From the NCBI RefSeq assembly GCF_002575655.3, contig NC_053039.3, forward strand, positions 47,493,290 through 47,557,289: a stretch of DNA of 64,000 nt, read 5' to 3'. Position 1 is the first letter of the stretch; each line of letters opens with the position of its first letter. Origin of the DNA: Aegilops tauschii subsp. strangulata. Its lineage: Eukaryota; Streptophyta; Magnoliopsida; Poales; Poaceae. Of this stretch, positions 20,414-31,745 are shown in pieces. A program made the translations under genes and the position numbers. The notes below the pieces were generated by a model. It ran no database searches. It was not told the DNA's origin and worked only from the letters and a program-made list of their open reading frames with translations.

Positions 20414-21133
20414 TCATGAAGGTTGCTGGCCGCGGAGTCCCAACTGCTTCTTCATCGCCTCCATGACCTTCATCTCCTCGAGCCTCTCCTCCGCCATCTT
20501 CTTCATTGTGTCCATGACACGGGATTTCTCGAGGCGAACATGCATCATCTCTTCCACAGCTACATTACGTTGCTTGAGAGCAGCCAGGTGCTCGATCCGA
20601 AGCTTCGCCAAGTCCTCCTTTTGTTCCATGATGAGGGTGTTCAGCATCTTCACCGAGGAACTCCTCTTCTCATGCAGCTTCTTCCAGCCGGCGATCTCAT
20701 CCTTTAGTAGGTCGAGCTCGTGGCGGAGCTTCGCCTTGTCCTCCTCAAGTTGCAAGATTTCACCGGTCGTCTTCTTACCCGAGGCAATGCTCTCCTTCAA
20801 CAGCTTCACCAAGCTGGCGGTCAACTCATTCTGCTTATTGAGCTGAGTGGGCATGTCCTTGAGGCTCTCCTTCAGCAGCTTCACCAAGCTGGTGGTCAAC
20901 TCCTCCTGCTTATTGAGCTGAGCAGACATGTCGTCGAGGGATAACGACTCCAGCACCGCCAGCTCGGCATGTTTGCCTCCATGGCTAGTGCGCTCCTCGG
21001 ATCCCTCGCCTGCCCGTGAGAGATCTTTCGAGGCCTCGGCGAGGCGGCGAGCCCTCTCTTCTTTTTCCGCGGCCTTGGTCGCCGCTCCCTTGTTACTAGT
21101 AGTTCTCGACCTAGAGCTCTGCACACCAGCCAT
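20414..21133 (-). CDS. Coiled-coil protein of unknown function, 239 residues, intact
   Basis: Uninterrupted single exon from ATG at 21133 to TGA at 20414. N-terminus MAGVQSSRSRTTSNKGAATK is basic, followed by KAAEKEERARRLAEASKDL. Residues 65-125 hold two copies of a repeat: LNKQEELTTSLVKLLKESL and LNKQNELTASLVKLLKESI. Residues 125-230 are a long heptad-rich, charged coiled coil (EEDKAKLRHELDLLKDEIAG, KKMAEERLEEMKVMEAMKKQ). No enzyme domain, membrane segment or signal peptide is seen. A TATA box lies about 70 bp upstream (21203-21214). GC content is above the AT-rich surroundings, which fits a real coding region. It could be a structural or adaptor protein, or a gene spread by transposons. Function is unknown. 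Confidence 0.68.
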   Translation of the reverse strand: MAGVQSSRSRTTSNKGAATKAAEKEERARRLAEASKDLSRAGEGSEERTSHGGKHAELAVLESLSLDDMSAQLNKQEELTTSLVKLLKESLKDMPTQLNKQNELTASLVKLLKESIASGKKTTGEILQLEEDKAKLRHELDLLKDEIAGWKKLHEKRSSSVKMLNTLIMEQKEDLAKLRIEHLAALKQRNVAVEEMMHVRLEKSRVMDTMKKMAEERLEEMKVMEAMKKQLGLRGQQPS

Positions 21134-21202
21134 GGCAAGGAAGGACGAACAAGAAAGACTTATGAGGAGGAAGGTAGAGTACTTTTCGCCTAGGTAGTCC
21201 CC

Positions 21203-21214
21203 CTTTTTATAACC
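21203..21214 (-). promoter_or_regulatory. TATA box for the coiled-coil gene
   Basis: The minus strand reads GGTTATAAAAAGGGGG, a strong plant TATA box, about 70 bp upstream of the ATG at 21133. That leaves room for a start site 30 bp downstream and a short leader. Confidence 0.65.
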
Positions 21215-22185
21215 TACTAGTACTAGTACTAAAGGGCACCGGTAGACATCAGACTACTGATGAATGCATCCTATCAGACTAGTCGAGGGACGTACGATTA
21301 GAAGCATTCTGATCATTCGATCCGTGACGGAAGCTGCATTTGGTAGGTTAGATTTCTTTATTAAATGCGTGATTTGTGGTAACTACTCCCGTGAATATTG
21401 TTGCTTGCGAATCCCTTATTACCAACGTAAATTTGATTTGCTCCCTAATAACTGCTTCCTAGAATCACGCCTGATCTCCTCTATGCGAACGAATCTACAA
21501 GTTTTGGAAATATTTTTGGTGAATTGTGATCTTTCCTACCAAATAATCTTTAAAATCAATTATGATTTATTATCTAAGATCTATTTTTCACAATGGAAAC
21601 GTGTTTTTGTGCAACAAAAGCATTCTTCGTGACAGATGGAAGCACTAGAAGCACCAATATTCTAACGAATTAGATACATATAATTCTCATGTTTGTGTTT
21701 GCATGATGTAAACGTTCTTTGAGACTGGGAATTTTGTTGTGTTCGTTGGAAACAAGTGCAATTGAAAACAAATCTCCTTGATTTCATATGACAAAACATT
21801 TGCTTTGCAAAAATGGTTACGTTGGACCACAACAAGAAGCACATAGAATTGAAAAAAAATCATTTTATATGACCTACAATCTGGACCCTCTTGTAACATA
21901 AATAAAGAAAAAAAATATTACAACAGCACTATCATTTTCACGTAGAATATGATGCAAGAGTGTTGAAGGGCTGATCATGGATGAGCTCCATGCATACGCC
22001 GAGCCAGATCGTCATCACCAGTTAGGGATTCAGTGAGAGCTCCTAGGCTGATGGCACACTAAATAACATTGGAGTTCCATAGATATGTGCGGGAAACAAT
22101 GGCTCTAATCGGGTGGAGCAACTATCTCTAAAATAGAAGATGTGAGAAATGATGAAGCACACACTACATAAGTTAACTATATATT
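21215..22185. other. AT-rich intergenic DNA with GAAGCA repeats
   Basis: Contains GGAAGCACTAGAAGCACC (21638) and further GAAGCAC motifs at about 21834 and 22153, the left part of the GAAGCA-rich field that resumes at 24485. No gene recognised. Confidence 0.4.
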
Positions 22186-24484
22186 TGTAGCGACCCAACC
22201 TCAGACGGTCAAGTCTTTGTGCTTAAGTGTCATCTCTTAATTGGTATGCTGACACACACAGTACTCGAGGAATTATAACAGAGGTAAATCACATGTATAA
22301 AGTAACGTAAATACCATTACCTCAATCCAAATAGCGGAAGTAACAACAAGGTTGTGGATTCCCATCAACACCAACGGCAAAGTTGAGTGTAGAAATCGTA
22401 ACCCTAACGTATCACTTACTCGTCGTAAGATTTCCTGCAACATGAGACGTTGCAGCCACATTGGGTCAGTACATTGAATGTACTAGCAATTTCACACTGT
22501 AAAGCAATGTTGAATAATGGCTATCACTACATGCATATTTGGCTGGTGGAGGCTCTAAATTTAAGTTTTGCATAAAGCTAATTTTTCCCTACAACAAAGG
22601 AATATATTTTATTTAACTACAAAGTTTGTTGAAAATATTGAGAAGGTAACCCCAACTCAATCCCAAACTAACATCATTAACCCAACAAATTATTTAAGTA
22701 ATGTGATGAGATCAAATCAATAATTCAAGTACCAGATACTCAAGATGTCCATAACTGGGGACACGGCTAATCATGATTAGTTTGTACACTCTGCAGAGGT
22801 TTGCGCATTTTTCCCCACAAGACTCGATCTCTTCCGTTGGATTTCTCGCCCTACATGCTGTTTGAGAATCGGATGACCGAGACACAGTCTTTCAGAAGCA
22901 TTAACTCTTTCGACGGGTAAACCGTACCACCTACATCCCCTACATCTGCTAGTTTACCACTGAAAGAGGTCACACAACATACTCAACTATGCCAGAGCCC
23001 ATAATGGCTTGTGGCTGCACATGGAAGTTTCTAGCATGAATAATCTTATGATCCCTTTGAGCCTGGGTGGCGAACCATAGGATGATCACACGGGTACCCC
23101 GAGATCTCCTAGAACAACACTGTCATATCCCTAGGTGTCCGGGCAAGCCACTGGTATATCCCCAGGGTGCCCCAACCAATCCACCCAGATGTGTATTAAA
23201 GTAGCCACCTTAAGTTAAACCTTAATTCACAATAACTCTCACATCTTTCATGAATTCTCTCAAAACCAAACCACGTCTACGAGCATAGCATAGCAGTATA
23301 AGCATAACGTAGAAGTAACTCCCAGGGTTTGTTATAAAGGGACAATAGGTTCTACCTCATCAACTAGTTCTCAAAACCCACATGTTATCAAATCCTACTC
23401 ATGCAATGTTTGAGGGTTGAAACTAATGCATAAAAATTGGGTAATAAAGGGATATGATCAAAGTGTGAACTTGCCTTGTACTGTTGATGAAGATGATTCA
23501 CACTCATAATTCCTGATAGTTCTACTCGCCACACTCCGATCAATCTATCGTAAGCAAGCAATTGCATACATAAGCACTCAGGCAAAAGAATCGAAGAAAA
23601 GATCTCGGAAAACTTCGAAAACAAGCAATTAACTCTTGCAATAGAAAACAATTTCTAACAGTACTAAAATTAAGTGAATTTGGCCTTATTAGAAAGTTTA
23701 GGTCAAGAGCTTTAATATGCAAAAAGAATCAACTCAAACGGAGTTATAAAACTCAAGTTATGAACAAAAGAAGTTCAAATTCAAATCTGTTTGAAATCAA
23801 ATTTTATACTTTCAAACACATGTTCAAGTTGCTCATCTGGATAGAGGGGATCATAACGAAAAAGTGGGCATTGGTTTCGTTGGATTTGGATAAACGAGCA
23901 AAAAATAACGAAGGTTTGAAGAACAGGGACTAATCTGTAAAGAAATCATCACACATAGCTCCCTGACCGAAAATAGAAAGAAAAAGAAAAATCTATCGAG
24001 CGAACGCTCGCTAACAGAACCTAACGAACGAAAATCGTTCGCTACCGAACCTAACGGACGAACGTCCACTAAATAACTTAACCTAAGTAACTAAACCGAT
24101 CTAATAAAATAAAACCGAACTAATAAAATAAAACCGGGTGGGTTTTACCGGTTATACCGGTTCGGGAAAATAAACCGGCGTCGGCGGCTACTCCGGCGAG
24201 GCAACCCTTTGTAGCTGCAACGTCTCATGTTGTAGGAAATCTTACGACGAGTAAGTGATACGTTAGGGTTACGATTTCTACACTCAACTTTGCCGTTGGT
24301 GTTGATGGGAATCCACAACCTTGTTGTTATTTCCGCTATTTGGATTGAGGTAATAGTATTTACGTTACTTTATACATGTGATTTACCTCTGTTATAAATC
24401 CTCGAGTACTGTGTATGTCAGCATACCGATCCAGGGATAACACTTAAGCACAGAGATTTGACCGTCTGAGGTCGGGTCGCTACA
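22186..24484. mobile_element. 2.3-kb unit with 271-bp inverted repeats (TGTAGCG...CGCTACA)
   Basis: The left arm (22186-22456) and the reverse complement of the right arm (24214-24484) have the same length with no gaps. By eye they differ at about 13 positions, nearly all C/T or G/A changes; the inner 150 bp are almost perfect. Flanks ATATT and ATATC could be a 5-bp target duplication with one change. The 1757-bp centre has no ORF with a domain; near 24000-24180 it holds AACGAACG repeats and ACCGGTTATACCGGTT-like palindromes. Terminal TG...CA is LTR-like, but long inverted arms suggest a foldback or MULE-like DNA element. Class unresolved. Confidence 0.75.
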
Positions 24485-26429
24485 ATATCGTGGATGAAGC
24501 ACAACTAAAGTCGACCGAAAGAAGCATCACTCACAATGGTTGAAGCTCATTGGTGCAATGGTTGAAGCAAATGAAAGCGAACGCACACTAACAATGGTCG
24601 AAGCAAAAGTTAACTACATATGTGAGAAACAATGAGGCATAATTACATGAAGTGGGTACATGAACAAAGACCTCAGTTCACGTCAGTTAAAAAATAAGAA
24701 GGCAAACACAACACATGCTAAACTACTTATTATAAGAACCAAACATATTACAATATTATTTGCGTGCATGGGTAACACATTTATGCCCTGTTTCTAGAAA
24801 AAAAATCATACAAGTGACATGCATCGGCGACATAGATGAGAAATAAAGGGATCATGTCATAGTATTTTGCTGGAAATCTGTACCATAGAAAAACATATAC
24901 AGAATAAGGAAACATGGTTGTGGTGCTACAAGATATGTGTACATCAAAAGCACGTAGGAGAAACCAGGGTAGCTTAGGTTAGTGGACGCAACAATTTTAT
25001 GCTATCTCAACATATTTGAGATGCATTCAAAAGCATACAAATTTTGTTTCGCAAAATGGTACACCTGGCAGAGAACATCTCTACATTAGAAGCACATCGG
25101 AGAGAACAAAGAAGCACTATGAGGAAGCAAAAGTAAAGTAATCGTTAAATTATGTTGCTGCTAATAACTAAAATGTTTGGCCACTAAGAGGATTGACATT
25201 GTGACTCACCAACATATAGATTGATATATCTTTCGGCATTTGGAAGAAAAAATATAGATTCTAGAGCATGCGTATAGCAATTTAGATACAATAGAACTAA
25301 GAAGCACAAACATAGTAGTTTGGTAATGGATATAAACTTGGATGGAAGCATGGATATTTAAAATCATGTTGAAAACTAATATTACCATCAAGATTAGGAC
25401 TCATATTATTGTGATCTACATAAGAAATTAACCAAAATTGATAGATGACATAGCAATCTATTATTGATCGGATATAAAATAAACACACTCAACAAAATTT
25501 ATCAAAGCAAGTACTGGTCCAAAGTAACACAAATCAAATCAAGTAATTAAAAAGAATCAAACATAAGACGAATCAAACACTAGTTCGGGTTAGTGCACAC
25601 CATGGGGGTGATGCAAAGCAAAACGCATTGTAGAAGCACAAGTTGGATATGTATGAAGCAAACATGACTCAGTGTAGAAGTGTTGACATGGTAAATATGA
25701 AGCAACTATATGCCCAAGTACAATATGTATGTAGCATGGAAAATCGGAAGCATGACATGGATGCAATCTCAACATACTTTCTATATGATGAGTAGTGACG
25801 GGAGTTGGGAAAGAGCCAACATTAAGAAGATTACCCCATTGTTTCATGAATAAGGTCTTTCCATTTCGTCTGGGGACCTACGACAATATCATGTAACCGA
25901 CCAATGGCATATCAGATCCTGAGCATATGAGGCCCTTCATCTTTCTTGATTTTTGAATGTCACCTGAGACATTACAAATAAAAAGGCTCATTTTTTGGCT
26001 GATGGAATCAAGAATGTAGGAATTTATAAATATGTACAGTCAAAAAATGACACATATCATTGGTATTAGTAATGCTTTGGTACCATCATGAGGATGCATG
26101 TGTTGTGTTGCCACCATACAAAACGAGTACAATGTAGAAGCATGAAAGGTTAAAGATAGGAAATAATGCAAAGGGTGCATTTTTAGTGGTAGGTGGAAGC
26201 ATCAATTTAAAAATAACATAAACAAAAAAGGATTTGCCTCCAACTGATGATACATATTTTTGGAATTTTTCTCTATATTTGTCAAATAAATTGGAATTAC
26301 TTAATATTGAAACTACGTAATAAGCACGATTTATTGATACATAGGTATGTGTAATCAAAATGTAAAAACTTTAACAACACATGACTGATCTAAGGCATGA
26401 ACTTTACGAATGGTAGTTGCTCAATGAAT
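24485..26429. repeat. Degenerate GAAGCA-rich, AT-rich non-coding field
   Basis: The hexamer GAAGCA, usually as GAAGCAC, GAAGCAA or GAAGCAT, recurs about twenty times between 24495 and 26450 (for example 24495, 24520, 24560, 24598, 25088, 25111, 25127, 25299, 25345, 25633, 25656, 25747, 26131, 26187). Spacing is irregular. No ORF with a recognisable domain. The same motif occurs left of the 2.3-kb unit, so that unit was inserted into this field. Confidence 0.6.
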
Positions 26430-26860
26430 CATCAAAACAAAGGAGATGGAAGCAGAGCAATACCTTCGATTTCGAGAAAGGGGGATGGTTGCAATCCATT
26501 GCTCGTTCTCTGGCCGGCCAGTGGTACTGTTGCAGCTTCCTTCAGCTGATTTGCAACCTGCTGATCACGAATCACAGGTGAGGATGGGCGTCTCGACCCC
26601 CTAATGCACGGATGGAGCACGTCACATTTCCCCCGGTGGACACATCGGAGGAGTGGAGGATTGGGTGGCCGGGCGGAGAGAAGGGGAAGCGGTCGCGTGG
26701 GGGCGAAGCTGGCCGGGGAGTTCATTGCACTGCTGGACGGAGATGAGAGAAGGAACAGGGAAGGGGATTTGGCAAGGTGAGCGAATTGTGGTGAGCTCGG
26801 GGTGGAGGAAGTGCCACAGGACGATTTAGAATCTAGGGAAAGAGAGGATTACACGCGGAT
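26430..26860 (-). other. GC-rich, first-exon-like segment (minus strand)
   Basis: A GC island in AT-rich DNA with a 97-codon minus-strand open frame (26432-26725, start MNSPASFAPTRPLPL) and a donor-like AAG/GTATTG at 26464. The protein has no domain. It may be the first exon of a lost or non-coding transcript that would run leftward through the GAAGCA field. Confidence 0.3.
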
Positions 26861-28096
26861 GTTGCGGGAGTCAGTTGCTTGCCGATTTTTTCCCTCTTAA
26901 TTACAAAACAAAGACAACTCTTGATCGTCAGATCTCAATTACATCCACGAGTCTTCTCGGACTACGGATACAAAGTGTTTCCCAGTACTAAAACATGCTT
27001 AGTGGAACACGTTCAGGTTTGATAGGTGTGAACAGGTTTGCACTTAATTATAGCATGGTAGTACTACTTTGGAATGTGATGGGAACAAGCTAAGATTTAT
27101 TGATGGTTTTGGTTTCGAAGCCCGAAACGGCTCCCGATGACTTTCCTGGAACACAAATTTCAAGTACTGCTCAAATGTGGCCGCACATGTATGTGATGTA
27201 CCTGGTCGTACATGTCAGACCAAGCCGATGCGTGTCCCTTCGGTGACACATGGGTCCGACCGACCGTCTGTTGGTGCTGACAAACCATCAAGTATTACGC
27301 GATGGAGACTTGTGGTTGTGGCTTCGGGTGATTGTCACGACCATGCTTTCAAAAACTCACGATAAATCAATTACCATCTTTTTCCAAACAACCAAATATT
27401 TTCACATAAATACAATACATATAGATGGAGTGATTGTCACGGTTGTAAACCGCCATGGCGCCGCAAGTTCACTACAGCAGCAACCGATTAGGTCACTGTA
27501 TCCTGGCGGGGAAGGAGGGCAGCTCACCTCTCCTACGATACATGCCCAGCGCCACTGCCGCAGCTGGTTCCACGATTTGGCTTCTCCTACAGCCCATTTG
27601 AATAGTTGCACCGGCTGCTCATCCCATCCCGCGGGCATGCGCGTTCTTTCCTCCAGAGTCGACTCCGTGAATATGATCTCTGCCTTTAGCCCCAGCTCGA
27701 AGTCAACGGGATGCTGCTAGATGCTGACATTCCTTAGCATCTCTCCCTTGAGATCGACTTGCGCCTCCGGCTTGTGCTTCGCTAGGCGCAACTCCTTCAA
27801 ACTTGTTTCCAATCGATGCTACGCTTCCTAGATCTGATTTGCCCTTGCTGCCCACCACCTACAATGTAGACCTGGCATGTTCTCCGGCGCCACCGATCTA
27901 TGATTCCAGAGCAATGGGTCCGCTCTGAAACACATGTGGGTTTCTCTCAAAGGCGGTAGTGCCACGGGCCACAGCGAGAGGGCAGACAGCGGAATGCTGG
28001 GATCTAAGGGATTATCCATGGCGGGATTCAATGGGCGAGGTGGGGAGGCGAGCGTAGGCGCTGGGAGAGCCCTACGAGGCTAACAGAAAGATACTA
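26861..28096. other. Intergenic DNA, gene remnants possible
   Basis: A second GC-rich stretch (27430-28060) carries short open frames on both strands without domains, such as 27828-28031 on the minus strand. No conserved motif could be named. Confidence 0.3.
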
Positions 28097-28372
28097 CTCC
28101 ACTCCGTCCATACATAAATAGAAAGGCCACCAACAGTAACCCAGGCATTGATCATGTTGCAAGCGTCCTGGTTTATTGGCCCCCTTTGTAATTTGTGCCA
28201 AATTTTGACAAAAATGTAACTAATAAAATGTTAATGCATGTCACCAAAAATTATATCATTGGATTCACATTTTAACATACTTTTCGATGACATTATTTGA
28301 CATGCATTAATATTGCGTTACTTAAAATGATGGTCAAAGTTTGGCACAAAATACGAAGGAGACCGATGGAAG
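28097..28372. mobile_element. Stowaway-like MITE, degenerate
   Basis: Begins CTCCACTCCGTCCATA and ends GGAGACCGATGGAAG, flanked by TA on both sides. Internal inverted segments pair, for example TTGTGCCAAATTTTGAC with GTCAAAGTTTGGCACAAA. About 276 bp. Confidence 0.75.
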
Positions 28373-28539
28373 TAGCAACCCATGATTTAACTACTCGCAT
28401 GCACACAGTGGAGTAGTAATGTCATTCTCAACTTCTTCCTCCCTCACGTCCACTCAATTTGCATGCGCTGTATTAATTGATCATCCATAAAGTGAACGAC
28501 TTTACACATGTCAGATTATCACATGGGGTGGATCTTCAT

Positions 28540-29520
28540 ACAAAAATGTGTTCCACCGTCTACCCACGTGAGCGTGCGAGGGAATGAGTGCGTGCGTGCA
28601 CATCTTCTCTTCGTGCACGTACTCCACCCGTGTGCATGAGAGAGGATGAGTACATTCTTCTGGAACCATCATCACGTCACTGTGATCAATCCACACAAGA
28701 AGGTCGCAACAACACCTCCACATGTGCCACATGGCTTCATGGATGCCCCCACATCATTTTAATCATAATATATTGACTGAAAAAGGAGAGACGATGTGTA
28801 GCATGCCATTGGAATTCTAATTCACGTGTTTTGCACATACTAAAAGTACTAGTAAGGTACACATTCATTGCACGCATGAGATTTGGCAACCAAAACTATG
28901 GGTAAATACCACGCTATAGCATATAAGCTTTGAGTCATATATGCATGATGTAGATGTTCGTTTAATTCTTATAGTTTATCTCATTCAAAATCAATTAGTT
29001 TTATTAAAAGAGTTAATCTATTTTAAGATTCATGGAATTATGCATTGTAAAGCATAAAGTAAAAAGAAATAATGGCAATTCATTTAGAAAAAAGAGTTTG
29101 GCCAATTATGATATGAAAGATTCTAGAACAAAGGAGAAGTGCTTGTGTTTTGAGGTTTGTGCATTATGCTTAAGGTCAACCATGGAGTCTTCTAGATTGT
29201 ACATGTGGCAGAATCTAGTGGAATGTAGATGATATCCAACGACCAGTAGTGCTCGGATTTGTCATCTCTGCACCGTCGGGTTGGCTTCATCCAACGACCA
29301 ACTTTCAAAGTTATTTGCACACTATATAGGGGTATTAATGTATAGATATAGACTGGCGACACATCATCTAAAGCCTTTATACACGCACATTTCTTTTACA
29401 AATGTGCTCCACCGTGCACCTGCGCGTTTGTATGTGGGAACGAGTGTGTGTGTGCACCTCTTGTCTTTCGTACACGTTGTCCGTGTGTGTGAGAGATACT
29501 GAGATACGATGAGGGAATAC
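28540..29520 (+). repeat. Two diverged copies of a 100-bp GTGTG-rich segment
   Basis: About 28540-28640 (ATGTGTTCCACCGT...GTGTGCATGAGAGAGG) and 29400-29505 (ATGTGCTCCACCGT...GTGTGTGTGAGAGATA) match over their length with many substitutions. The DNA between is AT-rich, without genes. Function unknown. Confidence 0.65.
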
Positions 29521-29778
29521 ATGTCAATGCAATTTGTGTGAAAGAGAGGCCTATATACATACATGTATGTGCATGGGGCCGGGTGATATACGAGAAGGGT
29601 GGGGAGGGGTCGACTGCGCGAGATATCGATAGGGACAGATAGAGGGAAGAGCTCTACGAGCGTACAAGCACTGGGATAGGGGGTGCTGGAAGATGGTGTG
29701 AGGGGCCAAGTGGAGGGAGACTGGGAAGGAGTGTACAAGTGCAAGATGAGAGGGGGCGAGAATGTGCGCAGTTGCGCG

Positions 29779-29961
29779 CAGTGGTGGAGCCATGAAAATT
29801 AAATGAGGGGGCCAAGCATTGCTAATCCTTGTTGGGGAGGGCCAATTCATCAGCTTAAACCATTTTACCAGCAATTGTTCTACTGATCACATTCATATCA
29901 GCATCAATATAGTGATGTTGGGGGGGTGGGCAAGGCCCTTGCTGCCCCTCTATCTGCCACT
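29779..29961. mobile_element. MITE with CAGTGGnGGAGC ends, hAT-like
   Basis: Starts CAGTGGTGGAGCCA and ends TCTATCTGCCACTG, imperfect inverted repeats of the widespread grass CAGTGGCGGAGC type, with G-rich GGGGGGCC/GGGGGGGTGGGCAAGGCC segments inside. Flanking TTGCGCG/TGCGTG is only a weak target duplication. 183 bp. Confidence 0.65.
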
Positions 29962-30046
29962 GTGCGTGCATCTGAGAGATGAAGTGGAAGGCATGGATGA
30001 TGAGAGGGATACGATGGATAGATAATGTGTGTATTAGATATGTATT

Positions 30047-30048
<2 letters not shown>

Positions 30049-30111
<63 letters not shown>
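30049..30111. repeat. (TA)n microsatellite
   Basis: About 31 uninterrupted TA units. Confidence 0.97.
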
Positions 30112-30114
<3 letters not shown>

Positions 30115-30480
30115 CGATGTGTACGTGGGAAAAATGGTGAGACCTGACTAGAGATATAGATCGACTAGTTTGTGTGGAAAACAGGGAAAGACCTAGCTAT
30201 ATATATACACACATAGAGGAACATCGATTGTTGCGCATGCATGTGAGAGATAAATAATGCCTTAAGTGATGAAGAGGGGGAGGTGTGTGTGTGCATGCAT
30301 GGGGGACCGACCTGAAGAAAAAAAGATTGTGTGTGTGCGATGGATAATGCCGAGTGGTAGTGTGTGTGTCCATGCATGCACGAGAGAAAGTTAGTGGTAC
30401 AACTATAAAGAGAAGACGACTGGTGGGTCTAAAAGACTTGGTGATGTCATAATCAATGTAAAAGTGAATTTAAATATTTG

Positions 30481-31229
30481 AATAAGAGATCATGATGTTT
30501 GAAACCCATGCATGCATGAATATAATTGAGATATGTGTGGTGTGGTTTTGAAATGAGCATGCTATACTGTATACACATTAAACAAGGTCAAACTAATTTG
30601 AATTTGAGATACCAATGGCAGGCATCATTCGGCCACATTGTGTCCATGCATGGACACAACTATTCAAATTGGAGATGATAGGTGGCTTTCGCAGCTCATA
30701 TCTAAATGGTGTGTGTATGTTTGTGCGTGTGTGTGTGTGTGTGTGTTGTGCATGTAAAACACATTGTTCATAGTATCAAACATGGTTTAGATTCCGAACA
30801 TCTAGCTAGAGCGTGCAGGTACTATGATTTGAATTCAACCTAAAATGGATACACATATTTGAATTCGTGATCGTATGTACATGTAGTTCATTTTTGTATG
30901 GGAATTTACTACTCCTATATTCATGTCATGTGTTGTGAAGATAATATTTAGATGGTTGTATAACTAACCCGAGTACAATCCCATTCTAATAGGGAAAATG
31001 TACTCAAATTTAGTCCATATGCTAGACAATACAAATTGTTTTTTATTGTTGAGGGAAGTGCAAATTGATTTGGTATTGTACACATTAGGCTTGTTCGCCC
31101 GATTTTTTTAGTTATTTGTTGTAGTTTTTGAATGGCATTTGTAGTAATAATATAGTAAATCGGGACATGGCTCTCTCTAGTGGGGTTTGAATTGTCTTTT
31201 GTTTTTTGTACACGTTAAGCTTGTTCTCC
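30481..31229. other. AT-rich intergenic DNA with a (GT)n tract
   Basis: A (GT)n run lies at about 30712-30749. Segments of the type ATTTGAATTNGAGAT recur near 30470, 30597, 30665 and 30850. No gene. Confidence 0.5.
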
Positions 31230-31745
31230 CAAAATTTCAAGCCGCGCCTTGTTATCTCGAAATTTCAAGCTAGCATCTCTTTGTCTATTGTGCTGTGAAA
31301 CTCCTGCCTCTCCAACCCTCGCCTTGTTATTCGGAAATTTGAAGATATCTCTTTGTCTCGTTGTGCTCCGAAAACACCCTACATCTCTTTGTCTTGTTAT
31401 GCGTGTGGTTGCTCGCGGTTGAGGCGACTGCGGAGCGCTCTGCTCGCGTCCCGCCACGCGTGCTCTACTCTCGCGTCCCTCTACGCGCTCTGCCCGTGAC
31501 CCTCCATGCACGCTACCAGTGTTTGTGGCGGGTGCACGATCACGTACGTTTATGCTTCCATTATGCATGTGGTTGCGCCACGACGTATAGTTACCCGCTG
31601 CAAAAACTGCCATGCGGACGTTCCGAGAATCCAGGCCGCCCGGCCCCCATTTATTCCCGCGGCCAATTACCTTCATCTCTCACGCCACATAACGCAATAA
31701 TCACACCCACGAAGACACATACAGAGAGGATATCCAGCATTTCCA
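31230..31745 (+). other. Upstream region of the second exonuclease gene
   Basis: 31230-31430 holds degenerate repeats of CGCCTTGTTAT, CGAAATTT and CATCTCTTTGTCT. 31435-31510 repeats GCGCTCTGC and CTCGCGTCCC. The last 80 bp before the ATG at 31746 look like a 5' leader. No TATA box was confidently placed. Confidence 0.4.

Larger units (their letters stand above)
29521..30480. other. Cryptically simple non-coding DNA
   Basis: Mixtures of GAGAGA, GTGTGT and ATGCATG words with no gene. It holds the hAT-like MITE at 29779-29961 and the (TA)n tract at 30049-30111, described separately. Confidence 0.5.

Noticed and set aside
26432..28031. Short Pro/Leu-rich and Trp-containing frames on the minus strand as host exons
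   Set aside because: GC-rich and exon-like, but no conserved motif, no consistent splice pairing and no stop-to-start structure support a gene; kept only as a low-confidence region.
31215..31676. 153-codon minus-strand frame upstream of the second exonuclease gene
   Set aside because: Arg/Ser-rich product of degenerate repeats (CTCGCGTCCC, GCGCTCTGC) without a domain; the DNA reads better as the leader region of the plus-strand gene.
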